A DNA stretch of 52,711 bases, taken from the NCBI GenBank assembly GCA_913775305.1, contig CAJYIY010000025.1, forward strand, positions 1 through 52,711. The letters run 5' to 3'. Position 1 is the stretch's first letter; each line of letters opens with the position of its first letter. Below, piece after piece: positions 37,781-47,034 of this stretch. A program made the position numbers and the translations under genes. A model generated the notes under the pieces. It was not told where the DNA came from and made no database searches. It saw only the letters and a program-made list of their open reading frames with translations. This DNA comes from an uncultured Erwinia sp. GTDB taxonomy: Bacteria > Pseudomonadota > Gammaproteobacteria > Enterobacterales > Enterobacteriaceae.

Positions 37781-38935
37781 ATGGCTAAACACCTGTTTAC
37801 TTCCGAGTCCGTATCAGAAGGACATCCAGATAAAATCGCCGACCAGATTTCCGATGCCGTGCTCGATGCTATCCTTGAGCAGGATCCGAAAGCACGCGTG
37901 GCCTGCGAAACCTATGTCAAAACCGGTATGGTGCTGGTGGGTGGTGAAATCACCACCAGTGCATGGGTTGATATCGAAGAGATCACTCGTCAAACTGTGC
38001 GCGATATCGGTTATGTTCATTCCGATATGGGCTTTGATGCCAACTCCTGCGCCGTACTGAGCGCAATTGGTAAACAGTCTCCTGACATCAACCAGGGCGT
38101 TGATCGCACCGATCCGCTGGAGCAGGGAGCCGGTGACCAGGGTCTGATGTTCGGCTATGCCACTAACGAAACCGACGTGCTGATGCCAGCACCGGTGACC
38201 TACGCGCACCGCCTGGTGCAGCGTCAGTCAGAAGTCCGCAAAAGCGGCAGCCTGCCGTGGCTGCGTCCGGATGCGAAAAGCCAGATCACTTTCCAGTACG
38301 ATGGCGGCAAGATTGTCGGCATTGATGCCGTCGTGCTTTCAACTCAGCACGCTGAGGATATCTCGCAGAAAGACCTGCAGGAAGCGGTTATGGAAGAGAT
38401 CATCAAGCCGGTTCTGCCAGCCGAGTGGATCAACGCCAGCACCAAATACCATATCAACCCGACCGGCCGTTTTGTTATCGGTGGCCCAATGGGTGACTGT
38501 GGTCTGACCGGGCGTAAAATCATCGTAGATACCTACGGCGGCATGGCTCGCCACGGTGGCGGTGCGTTCTCCGGTAAAGATCCTTCGAAAGTTGACCGTT
38601 CAGCGGCTTACGCAGCGCGCTACGTTGCGAAAAATATCGTGGCTGCTGGTCTGGCCGATCGCTGCGAGATTCAGGTTTCCTACGCTATCGGCGTGGCAGA
38701 GCCAACCTCCATCATGGTGGAGACGTTCGGGACTGAGAAAGTCTCTACCGAGCAGCTGACGCTGCTGGTGCGCGAATTCTTCGATCTGCGCCCGTATGGT
38801 CTGATTCAGATGCTGGATCTGCTGCATCCGATCTACCGCGAAACCGCAGCATACGGTCACTTTGGCCGCGAACATTTCCCATGGGAAAAAACCGACAAAG
38901 CTGCCCTGCTGCGCGATGCGGCTGGTCTGAAATAA
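37781..38935 (+). CDS. metK: MetK S-adenosylmethionine synthase
   Basis: MetK condenses methionine and ATP to S-adenosylmethionine. The 384-residue product starts [22 protein letters not shown] at 37781, identical to E. coli in length; the frame is open to 37730, but those codons lie in the leader. H14 and D16 of GHPDK are active-site residues. [12 protein letters not shown] (about 115-126) and [19 protein letters not shown] (about 258-276) form the loop and the triphosphate site. It is monocistronic, with a terminator 59 bp beyond the stop, and is probably MetJ-regulated. Confidence 0.98.
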   Translation: MAKHLFTSESVSEGHPDKIADQISDAVLDAILEQDPKARVACETYVKTGMVLVGGEITTSAWVDIEEITRQTVRDIGYVHSDMGFDANSCAVLSAIGKQSPDINQGVDRTDPLEQGAGDQGLMFGYATNETDVLMPAPVTYAHRLVQRQSEVRKSGSLPWLRPDAKSQITFQYDGGKIVGIDAVVLSTQHAEDISQKDLQEAVMEEIIKPVLPAEWINASTKYHINPTGRFVIGGPMGDCGLTGRKIIVDTYGGMARHGGGAFSGKDPSKVDRSAAYAARYVAKNIVAAGLADRCEIQVSYAIGVAEPTSIMVETFGTEKVSTEQLTLLVREFFDLRPYGLIQMLDLLHPIYRETAAYGHFGREHFPWEKTDKAALLRDAAGLK

Positions 38936-38950
38936 TTTCTCAGGCATTGC

Positions 38951-38984
38951 ACTGAGGCCCCCCTGCGGGTGAAAACCCGTCAGT
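38951..38984 (+). other. Nested stem with GAAA tetraloop beyond metK
   Basis: Between the metK stop and its terminator, ACTGA pairs with TCAGT around an asymmetric C-rich internal segment and an inner stem CGGGT / ACCCG closed by a GAAA (GNRA) tetraloop. The structure is seen in the sequence; any function is unknown. Confidence 0.45.
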
Positions 38985-38993
38985 GAGAAAAAC

Positions 38994-39020
38994 CGCCATC
39001 TTTTCAGATGGCGTTTTTTT
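38994..39020 (+). terminator. Terminator of metK
   Basis: A perfect 7-bp stem (CGCCATC / GATGGCG) with a 6-base loop is followed by seven T. This is a strong intrinsic terminator on the plus strand. Confidence 0.95.
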
Positions 39021-39368
39021 GTCTGTACGCACTCTTCAATCTGAACGGTATTCGGGATATCCCGCTTCTGCTGCGGGTGGCGATCGGTCCTGCCGCTGCT
39101 ATATTCAATAACCAAATATTAACACTCAATTAACCAACTATACTGTAAACGGAACGGTGGGCAGAATTGGTATCGATTACATGAATAAAATGCCTGTATT
39201 TCCGATATTTAAGATATCAACCGATTGCTATAAAAGTACTTAATCATATATTTTCAGATACATCTGGTAATAATTAACAACAGTGAGAATAAACAAGACA
39301 AAACATCGTTCAATACTGATTAAAATCCGGTTTTTGCATCATGCCGGAACATTAACTAACCACAATAA

Positions 39369-39384
39369 GTGTAATCGATTACAC
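39369..39384. promoter_or_regulatory. GalR/GalS operator of galP
   Basis: GTGTAATCGATTACAC is a perfect 16-bp palindrome and an exact match to the gal operator consensus GTGTAANCGNTTNCAC. It lies 81 bp before the galP ATG. GalR/GalS control of galP is established in E. coli. Confidence 0.92.
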
Positions 39385-39387
39385 TGA

Positions 39388-39403
39388 TGTGACCTGTCGC
39401 ACA
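39388..39403. promoter_or_regulatory. CRP-like site of galP
   Basis: TGTGA-CCTGTC-GCACA matches the CRP palindrome TGTGA-N6-TCACA at nine of ten positions. It lies only 3 bp from the gal operator, on the side nearer the gene. Confidence 0.7.
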
Positions 39404-39465
39404 GTCTGATGGAAGCAGGTTGTCTAACATTGACCGCAACACCAGCCGTCATTTATGGAGGCATC

Positions 39466-40863
39466 ATGCCTGGAACAAAAACTCACAGCAGAACATCGAA
39501 CAAGGCCATGACCCTGTTCGTCTGTTTCCTGGCTGCTCTGGCCGGCCTGCTGTTTGGCCTGGATATCGGCGTGATCGCCGGTGCCCTGCCCTTTATCGCG
39601 AAAGATTTTAACGTAACCGCTCACCAACAGGAGTGGATCGTCAGCTCAATGATGTTTGGTGCCGCCATCGGCGCTATCGGCAGCGGCTGGCTCTCTTCTT
39701 ATCTTGGCCGTAAAAAAAGCCTGATGATCGGCGCCGTTCTGTTTGTGATTGGTTCGCTCTGGTCCGCCTTAGCATCCAATCCGGAAATGTTGATTGTCGC
39801 CCGCGTGCTGCTTGGCCTGGCCGTGGGGGTAGCATCCTATACCGCTCCACTTTATCTGTCTGAAATTGCGCCGGAAAAAATTCGTGGCAGCATGATTTCA
39901 CTGTACCAGCTGATGATTACCATCGGCATTCTGGGCGCTTATCTGTCCGATACAGCCTTCAGCTACAGCGGCGAATGGCGCTGGATGCTCGGCATTATCA
40001 CTATTCCTGCCCTGCTGCTGCTGATTGGCGTGTTCTTCCTGCCAAACAGCCCACGCTGGCTGGCCGCGAAAGGTAACTTTCGCGATGCCCAGCGCGTACT
40101 GGATCGCCTGCGCGACACCAGCGAACAGGCAAAGCGCGAACTGGATGAAATCCGCGAAAGCCTGAAGATCAAGCAGTCCGGCTGGGCGCTGTTTAAAGAC
40201 AACAGCAACTTCCGCCGTGCGGTCTGGCTTGGCATTTTGCTCCAGGTCATGCAGCAGTTTACCGGCATGAACGTCATCATGTATTACGCACCGAAGATCT
40301 TCGAAATTGCCGGTTTTGCCAACACCACGCAGCAGATGTGGGGTACGGTCATCGTCGGCCTGATCAACGTACTGGCGACATTTATTGCTATTGGTCTGGT
40401 GGACCGCTGGGGCCGCAAGCCAACGCTGATCCTCGGCTTTATGGTGATGGCCCTGGGCATGGGGATCCTCGGGACCATGCTGCATATTGGCATCCACTCT
40501 CAGGCCGCTCAGTACTTTGCGATTGGGATGCTGCTGATGTTTATCGTTGGCTTTGCCATGAGTGCCGGTCCGCTGATTTGGGTACTGTGCTCTGAAATCC
40601 AGCCGCTGAAAGGCCGCGATTTCGGGATTACGGTCTCCACTACGACCAACTGGATCGCTAACATGATCGTCGGAGCCACCTTCCTGACGATGCTGAGCAC
40701 GCTGGGTAACGCCAACACCTTCTGGGTTTACGCCGCACTTAACCTGTTCTTTATCCTACTGACGCTGTACCTGATCCCGGAGACCAAAGGCGTTTCTCTG
40801 GAACACATCGAGCGCAATCTGCTCAGCGGTAAAAAGCTGCGTGATATCGGTTCACGCGACTGA
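39466..40863 (+). CDS. galP: GalP galactose:proton symporter
   Basis: GalP is a 12-helix major-facilitator sugar:proton symporter of the inner membrane that takes up galactose and also glucose. The 465-residue product starts [15 protein letters not shown] at 39466 after a TGGAGGC ribosome site; codons back to 39409 are unsupported. Sugar-porter signatures are [16 protein letters not shown] (about residues 66-81), [19 protein letters not shown], the QQFTGMN motif in the seventh helix region, VDRWGRKPT, and [12 protein letters not shown] at the end. The close match over the whole length argues for GalP rather than another porter. The gal operator upstream agrees. Confidence 0.95.
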   Translation: MPGTKTHSRTSNKAMTLFVCFLAALAGLLFGLDIGVIAGALPFIAKDFNVTAHQQEWIVSSMMFGAAIGAIGSGWLSSYLGRKKSLMIGAVLFVIGSLWSALASNPEMLIVARVLLGLAVGVASYTAPLYLSEIAPEKIRGSMISLYQLMITIGILGAYLSDTAFSYSGEWRWMLGIITIPALLLLIGVFFLPNSPRWLAAKGNFRDAQRVLDRLRDTSEQAKRELDEIRESLKIKQSGWALFKDNSNFRRAVWLGILLQVMQQFTGMNVIMYYAPKIFEIAGFANTTQQMWGTVIVGLINVLATFIAIGLVDRWGRKPTLILGFMVMALGMGILGTMLHIGIHSQAAQYFAIGMLLMFIVGFAMSAGPLIWVLCSEIQPLKGRDFGITVSTTTNWIANMIVGATFLTMLSTLGNANTFWVYAALNLFFILLTLYLIPETKGVSLEHIERNLLSGKKLRDIGSRD

Positions 40864-40868
40864 CAGCC

Positions 40869-40894
40869 ACACGGCCGGATCCCTCCGGCCGTGT
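40869..40894 (+). terminator. Hairpin between galP and sprT
   Basis: A 10-bp perfect stem (ACACGGCCGG / CCGGCCGTGT, loop ATCCCT) lies 5 bp beyond the galP stop, with a modest pyrimidine-rich tail (TATTGCTTCTC). It is a probable but leaky terminator. Confidence 0.7.
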
Positions 40895-40932
40895 TATTGC
40901 TTCTCTCTTTCCGCCAACGTATTCTCTGCACG

Positions 40933-41445
40933 ATGAAATCCCAACGACTTCCCATCGCCCTGCAACAGTCCGTGATGCGCAAGCTGCGTGAAAAACTGCA
41001 GCAGGCCAATCAGCGTCTGGAACGCAACTATCCCGAACCCCGACTGGTTTATCAGCAGCGCGGCACGGCGGCAGGCACCGCCTGGCTGCAAAGCTGGGAA
41101 ATTCGCCTGAATCCAGTGCTGCTGATGGAAAATCAGCAGGCATTTATTGATGAAGTGGTCCCGCACGAGCTGGCCCATTTACTGGTGTGGAAGCACTTTG
41201 GCCGCGTGGCGCCCCATGGTAAAGAGTGGAAGTGGATGATGGAGAGCGTGCTGGAGGTTCCGGCCCGCCGTACGCATCAGTTCGCTATCGCTTCCGTCCG
41301 CTGTCAGACCTTTCCCTATCGCTGCCGCTGTCAGCAGCATCAGCTCACCCTCCGGCGACATAATCGCGTGGTCCGCGGCGACAGCGAATATCGTTGCCTG
41401 CACTGCGGCGACATTTTGCAGGCCGGTGAGTTTACCAACGCTTAA
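40933..41445 (+). CDS. sprT: SprT family Zn metalloprotein
   Basis: SprT is a small cytoplasmic protein of the SprT/Spartan superfamily. The 170-residue product starts [15 protein letters not shown] at 40933; the frame is open upstream to 40891, but inside the preceding hairpin. It has the zinc-protease motif HELAH (H78, E79, H82) and a C-terminal zinc ribbon with CRCQQH and CLHCGD. Eukaryotic Spartan cleaves DNA-protein crosslinks; the bacterial protein's activity is not established. It is followed by endA on the same strand, with its own gap of 120 bp. Confidence 0.93.
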   Translation: MKSQRLPIALQQSVMRKLREKLQQANQRLERNYPEPRLVYQQRGTAAGTAWLQSWEIRLNPVLLMENQQAFIDEVVPHELAHLLVWKHFGRVAPHGKEWKWMMESVLEVPARRTHQFAIASVRCQTFPYRCRCQQHQLTLRRHNRVVRGDSEYRCLHCGDILQAGEFTNA

Positions 41446-41565
41446 CCGTACGGATAGCCGGCAAGCCGTTTAAGATATCAGGCTAATTTATAGGCAAATT
41501 ATTCGCTATTACTGGAACTTCTGTTACTCTCCGCACTCTTTAACGAATTACAGAATTTCTGGAAT

Positions 41566-42279
41566 ATGTCTCGCAAAATTTTGGCTTCACTGGCTTTTTC
41601 ACTGCTGCTTCCTGCCTTTTCTGGCCAGGCGCTGAGCCTGGATAACTTTCATCAAAACAACTTCAGCCAGGCGAAGGCCTATGCGGCACAGATCAACGCT
41701 GATGCCCCCGGCTCTTTCTATTGTGGTTGTAAAATTAACTGGCAGGGTAAGAAAGGCGTTCCCGACCTCTCTTCATGTGGCTATCAGGTGCGGAAAAACG
41801 CTAATCGCGCCGAACGTATTGAGTGGGAACACGTTGTACCGGCCTGGAGCTTTGGCCACCAGCGCCAGTGCTGGCAGAATGGCGGGCGTAAGAACTGCGC
41901 AAAAGATGAGGAATACCGCCGAATGGAAACCGATCTGCATAACCTGCAGCCCGCTATCGGCGAGGTTAACGGCGATCGCGGCAACTTTATGTACGGTCAG
42001 TGGAACGGCGGCGAGCCGCAGTACGGCCAGTGCGCCATGAAGGTCGACTTCAAAAACAAACTGGCGGAACCGCCCGCCCGCGCCCGCGGTGCCATCGCCC
42101 GCACCTGGTTTTATATGCGCGACAAATATCAGCTGCAGATGTCACGGCAGCAGACGCAGTTGATGACCGCCTGGAACAGGCTCTATCCGGTCAGCGTATG
42201 GGAATGTGAACGCGATAATCGCATTGCCCGCGTTCAGGGAAATCACAACCCCTATGTACAGCAGGCTTGCCAGCGGTAA
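41566..42279 (+). CDS. endA: EndA periplasmic endonuclease I
   Basis: EndA is a periplasmic nonspecific DNA endonuclease, inhibited by tRNA. The 237-residue product has a signal peptide ([22 protein letters not shown]). The core of the family has the metal/histidine region [17 protein letters not shown] (about residues 86-102). Downstream elements are [22 protein letters not shown] and the closing [22 protein letters not shown]. Cysteines are numerous, as expected for a disulfide-bonded periplasmic protein. Length is close to E. coli (235). Confidence 0.96.
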   Translation: MSRKILASLAFSLLLPAFSGQALSLDNFHQNNFSQAKAYAAQINADAPGSFYCGCKINWQGKKGVPDLSSCGYQVRKNANRAERIEWEHVVPAWSFGHQRQCWQNGGRKNCAKDEEYRRMETDLHNLQPAIGEVNGDRGNFMYGQWNGGEPQYGQCAMKVDFKNKLAEPPARARGAIARTWFYMRDKYQLQMSRQQTQLMTAWNRLYPVSVWECERDNRIARVQGNHNPYVQQACQR

Positions 42280-42361
42280 AATCACTGACCTAAACTGCAC
42301 AACAGCCGTTCTTCAGGGGGCAGGACATGAAGGCCCCACTTTTACAGGATCATTGATTGCT

Positions 42362-43093
42362 ATGCGAGTACCGCGCATTTATCACCCCGAACCGCTACAG
42401 ACAGGAAGCGAAGTCGCCCTGTGCGAAGATGCGGCGAACCACGTTGGCCGTGTACTGCGCATGGGGCCGGGTCAGGCCCTGGAGCTTTTTGATGGCACTC
42501 ATCTGACTTTTTCTGCTGAGATTATCCATGCAGATAAAAAGAGCGTGCGCGTTAAAATAACCGACAGCCGCACGGACAGCCGTGAGTCTCCGCTGCATCT
42601 GCATCTCGGCCAGGTCATGTCGCGCGGCGAGAAGATGGAGTTTACTATTCAGAAAGCCGTTGAACTGGGCGTAAATATTATTACCCCCTTGTTTTCCGAG
42701 CGCTGTGGCGTAAAGCTGGACGCAGAGCGGCTGGCAAAGAAAATTCAGCAGTGGCAGAAAATTGTTATTGCCGCCTGCGAGCAGTGTGGCCGCAACAGCG
42801 TACCGGAGGTTCGCCATGCGATGGCGCTGGATGCCTGGTGTGCGGAACAGGACAGCGGATTGAAGCTGAACCTTCATCCGCGGGCGCAGCAAAGCATCAA
42901 TACGCTGCCGCAGCCGGTTGAACGCGTGCGCCTGCTGATCGGCCCGGAAGGCGGTCTTTCTGCTGATGAAATCAGCATGACGACAGACTATGGCTTTACC
43001 GATATTCTGTTAGGGCCACGCGTATTGCGTACCGAAACCACCGCGCTGACGGCCATTACCGCGCTTCAGGTTCGATTTGGCGATCTGGGCTAA
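42362..43093 (+). CDS. rsmE: RsmE 16S rRNA m3U1498 methyltransferase
   Basis: RsmE methylates N3 of U1498 in 16S rRNA. The 243-residue product starts [12 protein letters not shown] at 42362, as in E. coli; the frame is open to 42206, overlapping endA, but that part is not family sequence. A PUA-like N-terminal domain is followed by a SPOUT (knotted) domain with the SAM-binding [10 protein letters not shown] (about residues 197-206) and [13 protein letters not shown] near the end. It precedes gshB by 118 bp, a gap that includes a possible 30-codon ORF. Confidence 0.97.
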   Translation: MRVPRIYHPEPLQTGSEVALCEDAANHVGRVLRMGPGQALELFDGTHLTFSAEIIHADKKSVRVKITDSRTDSRESPLHLHLGQVMSRGEKMEFTIQKAVELGVNIITPLFSERCGVKLDAERLAKKIQQWQKIVIAACEQCGRNSVPEVRHAMALDAWCAEQDSGLKLNLHPRAQQSINTLPQPVERVRLLIGPEGGLSADEISMTTDYGFTDILLGPRVLRTETTALTAITALQVRFGDLG

Positions 43094-43100
43094 GCCCGTT

Positions 43101-43193
43101 GTGCTTAACAACAGCGGTATTGAACCCGATATCCTGGCAGCCAGTAACGAGAATTATCGCTACCGGACCGAAGATGATGACACGGCACCTTAG
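43101..43193 (+). CDS. Possible 30-codon ORF between rsmE and gshB
   Basis: A GTG-started frame of 30 codons fills almost the whole rsmE-gshB gap, begins 8 bases beyond the rsmE stop and ends 18 bases before gshB. The peptide is hydrophilic and acidic, running MLNNSGIEPDILAAS then NYRYRTEDDDTAP. The codons used are common ones in this genome. There is no clear ribosome site and no recognised homologue, so it may be chance or a gene remnant. Confidence 0.25.
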   Translation: MLNNSGIEPDILAASNENYRYRTEDDDTAP

Positions 43194-43211
43194 CTATCAC
43201 TGGAGAAGAGA

Positions 43212-44156
43212 ATGATTAAGCTTGGCATTGTGATGGACCCGATCACCTCCATCAATATTAAGAAAGACAGCAGCTTTGCCATGCTGCTGGAAGCTCAGCG
43301 CCGTGGATACGAAATTCATTATATGGAGATGAACGATCTCTATCTGCGCGGCGGTGAAGGCCGTGCGCGTACCCGGCTGCTGAGCGTTGAACAGAACGCC
43401 GATAAATGGTTTGAGTTCGGCAGCGAGCAGGATATCGCGCTGGCCGATCTGAACGTGGTGCTGATGCGTAAAGATCCGCCGTTTGACACCGAGTTTATCT
43501 ACGCAACCTACATCCTTGAGCGCGCGGAAGAGAAAGGCACGCTTATCGTGAACAAACCGCAGAGCCTGCGCGACTGTAACGAAAAGCTGTTTACCGCGTG
43601 GTTTGCTGAACTGACCCCGGACACGCTGGTTACCCGCAGCGCTGACATGATCCGCGAATTCTGGCAGCAGCACGGTGATATCATTCTGAAGCCGCTGGAT
43701 GGCATGGGCGGTGCATCGATTTTCCGCATTAAGAAAGAAGACCCTAACCTGTCAGTAATTATCGAAACGCTGACCGAACACGGTAATTTCTACTGCATGG
43801 CGCAGAACTATCTGCCAGCCATTAAAGACGGCGACAAGCGCATTCTGGTGGTGGACGGCGAGCCGGTGCCTTACTGCCTGGCACGTATTCCTAAATCAGG
43901 TGAAACTCGCGGCAACCTCGCGGCCGGTGGTCGCGGTGAGGCTCGCCCCCTGACGGAAAGCGACTGGGAAATTGCCCGCCGTGTCGGGCCAATCCTGAAA
44001 CAGAAAGGCCTGATTTTTGTCGGTCTGGACATTATCGGTGACAAACTCACCGAAATTAACGTCACCAGTCCAACCTGTATTCGTGAAATTGAGTCAGCGT
44101 TCCCGATTTCGATTACCGGCATGCTGATGGATGCCATTGAGAAGCGTCTGGCCTGA
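43212..44156 (+). CDS. gshB: GshB glutathione synthetase
   Basis: GshB adds glycine to gamma-glutamylcysteine to make glutathione, using ATP. The 314-residue product is an ATP-grasp enzyme. The N-terminal domain begins IKLGIVMDPITSINIKKDSS, the ATP-binding part includes ILKPLDGMGGASIFRI (about residues 159-174), and metal/ATP residues lie in VGLDIIGDKLTEINVTSPT (about 276-294). It is preceded by GGAGAAGAG and lies between rsmE and yqgE, the E. coli order. Confidence 0.97.
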   Translation: MIKLGIVMDPITSINIKKDSSFAMLLEAQRRGYEIHYMEMNDLYLRGGEGRARTRLLSVEQNADKWFEFGSEQDIALADLNVVLMRKDPPFDTEFIYATYILERAEEKGTLIVNKPQSLRDCNEKLFTAWFAELTPDTLVTRSADMIREFWQQHGDIILKPLDGMGGASIFRIKKEDPNLSVIIETLTEHGNFYCMAQNYLPAIKDGDKRILVVDGEPVPYCLARIPKSGETRGNLAAGGRGEARPLTESDWEIARRVGPILKQKGLIFVGLDIIGDKLTEINVTSPTCIREIESAFPISITGMLMDAIEKRLA

Positions 44157-44192
44157 TCGCTACGCCGGGGCAGGATGCCCCACGGCTCACCC

Positions 44193-44226
44193 ATTAACCA
44201 TCCAATGGCAACAGCGGATGGTTAAT
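44193..44226 (+). other. Stem-loop between gshB and yqgE
   Basis: An 11-bp perfect stem (ATTAACCATCC / GGATGGTTAAT) with a 12-base loop ends 20 bases before the yqgE ATG, next to the yqgE ribosome site. No T-run follows. It may affect translation or transcript ends; that is inference. Confidence 0.5.
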
Positions 44227-44246
44227 CCAATAACAGAATATACCGT

Positions 44247-44810
44247 ATGAATTTACAGCATCACTTTTTGATTGCCATGCCCGCCTTACAGGATCCGCTG
44301 TTTAAGCGTTCCGTCGTCTACATCTGCGAACACAATGATGACGGTGCAATGGGGCTTATTGTTAATAAACCTATGGAAAACCTGACGGTTGATGGCATTT
44401 TGCAAAAATTAAAAATTATGCCAACGCCGCGGGACCCGGAAATCAAACTGGATAAACCGGTCTTTACGGGAGGGCCACTGGCCGAAGATCGCGGCTTTAT
44501 TCTGCACTCGGCGCAGACCACCTTCGCCTCCAGTATTCGCGTTTCCGACAACACCATCATCACCACCTCGCGTGATGTGCTGGAAACCCTCGGCACGCCG
44601 GAACAGCCAGAACAGGTTATGGTCGCGCTGGGCTACTGCTCGTGGGAAAAAGGCCAGCTTGAAGAAGAGCTGTTGGAAAATGCCTGGCTCACCGCACCGG
44701 CAAACAGCAATATTCTGTTCCGCACCCCGATTGCCGAGCGCTGGCGCGAAGCGGCAAAAAGTATCGGCATCGATATTCACAAGATGACCAGCGAAGCGGG
44801 TCACGCCTGA
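44247..44810 (+). CDS. yqgE: YqgE (AlgH family, UPF0301)
   Basis: This 187-residue cytoplasmic protein is of the AlgH/YqgE family, whose function is unknown; AlgH was first named as an alginate regulator in Pseudomonas. Family hallmarks are [22 protein letters not shown] at the N-terminus, [11 protein letters not shown], the [15 protein letters not shown] block, and [20 protein letters not shown] near the end. Its stop overlaps the ruvX start by one base, so the two are translationally coupled. Confidence 0.95.
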   Translation: MNLQHHFLIAMPALQDPLFKRSVVYICEHNDDGAMGLIVNKPMENLTVDGILQKLKIMPTPRDPEIKLDKPVFTGGPLAEDRGFILHSAQTTFASSIRVSDNTIITTSRDVLETLGTPEQPEQVMVALGYCSWEKGQLEEELLENAWLTAPANSNILFRTPIAERWREAAKSIGIDIHKMTSEAGHA

Positions 44811-45229
44811 TGAGTACAATGACGCTACTGGCCTTTGACTTCGGTACCAAAAGTATCGGCGTGGCCATCGGTCAGCAGCTGACCGGTACAGCCCGACCGC
44901 TGAACGCGCTGAAAGCGCAGGACGGCATCCCGGACTGGAACAGGATTGAAGCACTGCTGAAAGAGTGGCAGCCGGACCGCGTTGTCGTTGGCCTTCCGCT
45001 GAACATGGACGGCACCGAACAACCGCTGACCGCCAGAGCCCGTAAATTTGCCAATCGCCTGCATGGCCGCTTCGGGGTGCAGGTCGATCTGCACGATGAG
45101 CGCCTCAGCACGGTGGAAGCCCGTTCAGAGCTGTTTGAACGCGGAGGTTTTCGGGCACTGAGCAAGGGCAGCGTTGATTCCCTCTCTGCGGTAATCATTT
45201 TAGAAAGCTGGTTTGAGAATCAATACTGA
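44810..45229 (+). CDS. ruvX: RuvX (YqgF) RNase H-fold nuclease
   Basis: YqgF/RuvX is a RuvC/RNase H-fold protein implicated in 5'-end processing of pre-16S rRNA. The 139-residue product has the catalytic aspartate of [13 protein letters not shown] (about residues 6-18), [13 protein letters not shown] with its motif glutamate further on, and [11 protein letters not shown] (about 100-110) followed by DSLSAVIIL with the final aspartate. It overlaps the yqgE stop by one base. It is convergent with yggR. Confidence 0.95.
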   Translation: MSTMTLLAFDFGTKSIGVAIGQQLTGTARPLNALKAQDGIPDWNRIEALLKEWQPDRVVVGLPLNMDGTEQPLTARARKFANRLHGRFGVQVDLHDERLSTVEARSELFERGGFRALSKGSVDSLSAVIILESWFENQY

Positions 45230-45307
45230 CCCGGCCTGATCCTTCTGGGTATTGTCCCGAACTGAGCATCCGCGCATCGGTTACGTTGCTGTAGCTGTTA
45301 TTTCGCC

Positions 45308-46300
45308 CTACTCCGGCAGCATGCCCTGCCGCCGACGTTCCGCCAGGCTCTGTTCAAAGGTTTGCATTCCCTGCTGGCTGCCGGTCTGCAACAGTGCGGG
45401 CAGCTGATAGGTTTTTCCTTCACGGATCAGATTGGCCGCCGCCGGGCAGTTGACCATCACTTCAAACAGTCCCACCCTGCCCCGCTTCGCCGCCACCAAC
45501 CGCTGAGCGACTACCGCTTTCAGGCTGCCGGCAAGCTGACTGCGGATCAGATTTTTCTCCTCACCGGGAAAAACATCCACCAGCCGTTCAACCGCCTGCG
45601 CTGCGCCGCGCGCGTGCAGCGTGGCGAGCACCAGATGGCCGGTTTCTGCCGCCGTGAGCGCCAGGCGGATCGTTTCGCTGTCGCGCAGTTCACCCAGCAG
45701 AATGACGTCCGGATCTTCACGCAGTGCGGCACGAAGCCCATCGGCAAAGCAGGAAAAATGCGTTCCCAGCTCACGCTGCTGGATCAGAGAACGACGGCTG
45801 ACGTGCAGAAATTCGATCGGATCCTCCAGCGTCAGAATATGCCGCTGCTGCTGCTGATTAATGCTGTCAATCAGCGCCGCCAGGGTGGTGGACTTACCGC
45901 TGCCGGTGGCGCCGGTGATCAGGATTAACCCCTCGCTCTGCTGCTCCAGCGAAGCAGCAACGGCAGGCAGATGCAGCGAACCGGCGCTCGGACACTCGCT
46001 GGCGATAAGGCGTAACGCCAGCGACAGCCCGCTCCGCTGACGAAACAGGTTGGCACGCAGCCTGACGCCCCCCTGCGTCAGGGCGAAATCCAGCTGCCCG
46101 CGCTGTTGAAGCTCCTCCTTTTGCGGCCCGGATAACGTACAATCGGCGAAATTTTCCAGCCAGGCATGGCTTACCTCAGGCCTGTCAGGAAGCGGTTCCA
46201 GCAGTCCGTGTCGTCGCCAGAACGGCGAATGGCCACTACAGAGATGCAGATCCCCTGCATTATGCTTTACACTAAGGGCCACAATTTCTTCAATATCCAT
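45308..46300 (-). CDS. yggR: YggR, PilT-like ATPase
   Basis: YggR is a PilT-type ATPase of the type II/IV secretion superfamily. The 330-residue product starts MDIEEIVALSVKHNAGDLHLC at 46300. It contains Walker A GATGSGKST (about residues 130-138), the Asp box LTLEDPIEFL, Walker B region DVILLGELRDSETIRLAL, and the His box TGHLVLATLH. PilT normally retracts type IV pili, but no pilus genes are in the window. The start is 15 bp from that of divergent yggS, so both promoters must overlap their neighbours' 5' ends. Confidence 0.9.
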   Translation of the reverse strand: MDIEEIVALSVKHNAGDLHLCSGHSPFWRRHGLLEPLPDRPEVSHAWLENFADCTLSGPQKEELQQRGQLDFALTQGGVRLRANLFRQRSGLSLALRLIASECPSAGSLHLPAVAASLEQQSEGLILITGATGSGKSTTLAALIDSINQQQQRHILTLEDPIEFLHVSRRSLIQQRELGTHFSCFADGLRAALREDPDVILLGELRDSETIRLALTAAETGHLVLATLHARGAAQAVERLVDVFPGEEKNLIRSQLAGSLKAVVAQRLVAAKRGRVGLFEVMVNCPAAANLIREGKTYQLPALLQTGSQQGMQTFEQSLAERRRQGMLPE

Positions 46301-46315
46301 ATTTTTTCCCTGACT

Positions 46316-47026
46316 ATGACTTCGATTGAGCACAACTTACAGCAAGTCCGCCAGCGGATCTCAGCGGCGGCTACACAATGCGGCCGCGATCCACAGGAAA
46401 TTACGCTGCTTGCGGTGAGCAAAACCAAGCCTGCGAGCGCCGTCGCAGAAGCCGCTGCTGTCGGGCAGCGCTGCTTTGGTGAAAACTACGTGCAGGAAGG
46501 GGTCGATAAGATTCAGCAACTGGCAGATCCCGATCTTGTATGGCACTTTATTGGCCCGCTGCAATCCAATAAGAGCCGACTGGTGGCGGAGAACTTTGAC
46601 TGGTGTCACACGGTCGATCGCTTGCGCATCGCCACCCGACTGAATGAACAGCGTCCTGAACGCGCCGGGCCGCTTAACGTGCTGATTCAGGTCAATATCA
46701 GCGATGAGCAGAGTAAATCCGGGGTTACGCTGGCAGAGTTACCGGCGCTCGCTCAGGCCGTGGCACAGCTTCCTCGCCTGCGTCTGCGTGGACTGATGGC
46801 GATCCCCGCTCCGGAAACGGCGTATGAACGTCAGCTGGCGGTATGCCAGCAGATGGCCGCAGCCTTTCAACAGCTGCAGCACGATTATCCCGAGGTCGAT
46901 ACGCTTTCACTGGGAATGAGTGACGATATGGACGCCGCGATTGCGGCGGGCAGTACCATGGTGCGAATCGGCACCGCAATCTTTGGCGCGCGGGATTATG
47001 GCAGCGCCGCTAATCACAACAACTGA
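46316..47026 (+). CDS. yggS: YggS PLP homeostasis protein
   Basis: YggS is a cytoplasmic PLP-binding protein of the COG0325 family that controls vitamin B6 and amino-acid pools but has no known catalytic turnover. The 236-residue product starts MTSIEHNLQQVRQRIS at 46316; upstream in-frame codons overlap yggR. The PLP lysine is K36 in LLAVSKTKP. WHFIGPLQSNKSR, a SLGMSDDMDAAIAAGSTMVRIGTAIFG block and a single-domain TIM barrel are typical. It heads yggS-yggT-rdgB-hemW. Confidence 0.96.
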   Translation: MTSIEHNLQQVRQRISAAATQCGRDPQEITLLAVSKTKPASAVAEAAAVGQRCFGENYVQEGVDKIQQLADPDLVWHFIGPLQSNKSRLVAENFDWCHTVDRLRIATRLNEQRPERAGPLNVLIQVNISDEQSKSGVTLAELPALAQAVAQLPRLRLRGLMAIPAPETAYERQLAVCQQMAAAFQQLQHDYPEVDTLSLGMSDDMDAAIAAGSTMVRIGTAIFGARDYGSAANHNN

Positions 47027-47034
47027 GGAACCTC

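Larger units (their letters stand above)
39021..39465. promoter_or_regulatory. galP upstream region, no other gene seen
   Basis: This 445-bp AT-rich stretch between metK and galP shows no coding signal. It carries the gal operator and CRP site listed separately. A second gal-operator-like sequence (39167-39182, TTGGTATCGATTACAT, 9 of 13 defined positions) lies about 200 bp upstream of the main one. A TTGCAT hexamer at 39334 is a possible -35 element. Confidence 0.6.
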
